In this document: positions 63,458 through 64,000 of the stretch, piece by piece
How the letters are laid out: each line of letters opens with the position of its first letter
Numbering within the stretch: position 1 is the first letter of the stretch
Position numbers and translations under genes: made by a program
Source: Clostridia bacterium
GTDB taxonomy: Bacteria; Bacillota; Clostridia; Oscillospirales; CAG-272
Length of the DNA stretch: 64,000 nt
Direction of reading: 5' to 3'
Assembly (NCBI GenBank): GCA_017482055.1
Contig: JAFUOH010000009.1
Location: 16,433-80,432 of the forward strand
The notes under the pieces: generated by a model
Databases searched by the model: none
Seen by the model: only the letters and a program-made list of their open reading frames with translations
What the model was told of the DNA's origin: nothing

Positions 63458-63660
63458 TTAATTGCGTGTCATATAGGATTCGGGCATTTGAGCTAAGGCG
63501 GGCGATATTCCGCTGAGATCGACCGCGCCTGTGGTTACATCTATTGCGAGTGTACCGAATGGGGTGGATTCATATAAGGTGTCATCTGTATAAACGGCAA
63601 AAAGAAAGTGAGAGTGTAGTACAGCACAACGCGTGGATGGGTGTTGCCACATGGGGAAAC
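63458..63660 (-). pseudogene. Possible gene remnant
   Basis: The minus-strand frame ending at 63458 reads like real protein over its last 60 or so residues (YTDDTLYESTPFGTLAIDV...), but its upstream continuation crosses strong promoters on the other strand and has no proper start. It may be the decayed end of a gene. Otherwise 63264-64000 holds only a terminator and promoters. Confidence 0.25.
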
Positions 63661-63828
63661 AGCTCCCCGGGGGGCTAATCATGATGCGAAAAACCATATC
63701 AGAGCGATAGAAATTGTAAAATAACGCTATAAAACAAATGGCGGTGTGCAATATGCACAAATATGGTGTTCGATTTTTGGGCATTATATAGCTGCACCCA
63801 CCAAAACGAAAAAAGTTAAGAAAAGGGG

Positions 63829-63857
63829 TTGACAAAGAGGGAGGGATGTGGTATAAT
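63829..63857 (+). promoter_or_regulatory. Tandem promoter P1, probably for an rRNA operon
   Basis: -35 TTGACA, 17-base spacer, -10 TATAAT with TGG before it. The initially transcribed sequence (aaagctgtcgcgagcgaggga) resembles that of P2. Confidence 0.85.
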
Positions 63858-63944
63858 AGTAAAGCTGTCGCGAGCGAGGGAACAACCCGAAGCGAAGCGA
63901 AAGGGAAAAAGTTTAAAAAACTCAAAAAACTTTTGCAAAACCTC

Positions 63945-63973
63945 TTGACAAACGGCTTGAGATGTGATATAAT
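63945..63973 (+). promoter_or_regulatory. Tandem promoter P2, probably for an rRNA operon
   Basis: -35 TTGACA, 17-base spacer, -10 TATAAT with TGA before it. Two perfect promoters 116 bases apart, reading out of the window with a leader like those before 16S genes, suggest that a 16S rRNA gene follows. Confidence 0.85.
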
Positions 63974-64000
63974 AATCAAGTCGCCTGCAAGAGCGGGAGA

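Noticed and set aside
1-64000. tRNA genes and CRISPR arrays
   Set aside because: The intergenic regions were read for tRNA-like cloverleafs with GTTCRA loops and for evenly spaced direct repeats; none were found.

Overview
The window is about 64 kb of chromosome from a Gram-positive, spore-forming member of the class Clostridia, most likely of the Oscillospiraceae/Ruminococcaceae type. The support is a spoIIE gene, moderate-to-high GC coding sequence, consensus sigma-A promoters, an electron-bifurcating NfnAB pair, a DUF4321-maf-mreB-like cluster and a glmS ribozyme. It is an origin-proximal piece: yidC-jag-mnmE and mnmG-rsmG-noc-parA-parB are the genes that normally flank oriC in Firmicutes, and two perfect parS sites lie beside parA. 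dnaA, rpmH and rnpA are not in the window; they probably lie just left of base 1, where yidC is cut.

Layout. (1) 1-3.5 kb: yidC, jag and mnmE, rightward. (2) 3.6-20.4 kb: an almost unbroken leftward block, broken only by a small rightward RNHCP gene at 4.2 kb. It holds a MORN-repeat membrane protein, serS, parB, parA, noc-like parB, rsmG, mnmG, a WG-repeat protein, rlmH, walJ, a small membrane protein, galK, cinA and glyA. (3) 20.4-22.7 kb: a MinD-like ATPase that appears to start at ACG, a methylglyoxal-synthase-like protein with altered active-site residues, and a YgjV-type membrane protein. (4) 22.8-26.7 kb: an ECF-type sigma factor with a large C-terminal extension, and nfnAB. (5) 27-31.9 kb: spoIIE, nth and a beta-helix protein, rightward. 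(6) 31.9-43.7 kb: mostly leftward surface-polysaccharide and sugar genes (DHHW/MBOAT pair, GH3, orphan solute-binding lipoprotein, SDR), then mreB-like, maf, DUF4321, dut and a U32 protein. (7) 43.9-51.4 kb: lipoprotein, proB, recG, rarA, ymdB and a second extended ECF sigma factor. (8) 51.4-57.6 kb: alpha/beta hydrolase, a PlsC-zinc-ribbon fusion, typA and an AT-rich lipoprotein. (9) 57.6-61.9 kb: a leftward hexosamine operon (hexapeptide acyltransferase-like protein, glmM, glmS) with a glmS ribozyme between glmM and glmS. (10) 62-64 kb: an AT-rich lipoprotein gene interrupted at a TTT-TGA site, then two tandem consensus promoters pointing out of the window, probably for an rRNA operon.

How the genes work together. 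Chromosome segregation (parA, parB, noc-like, parS), tRNA wobble modification (mnmE, mnmG), ribosome methylation (rsmG, rlmH), membrane-protein insertion (yidC, jag) and cell-wall precursor supply (glmM, glmS) make this mainly a housekeeping region. The accessory content consists of lipoproteins, polysaccharide O-acylation, an orphan sugar-binding protein and the two extended sigma factors. No transposase, prophage, CRISPR array or tRNA gene was seen. All calls come from reading the sequence and supplied translations; no database search was run.
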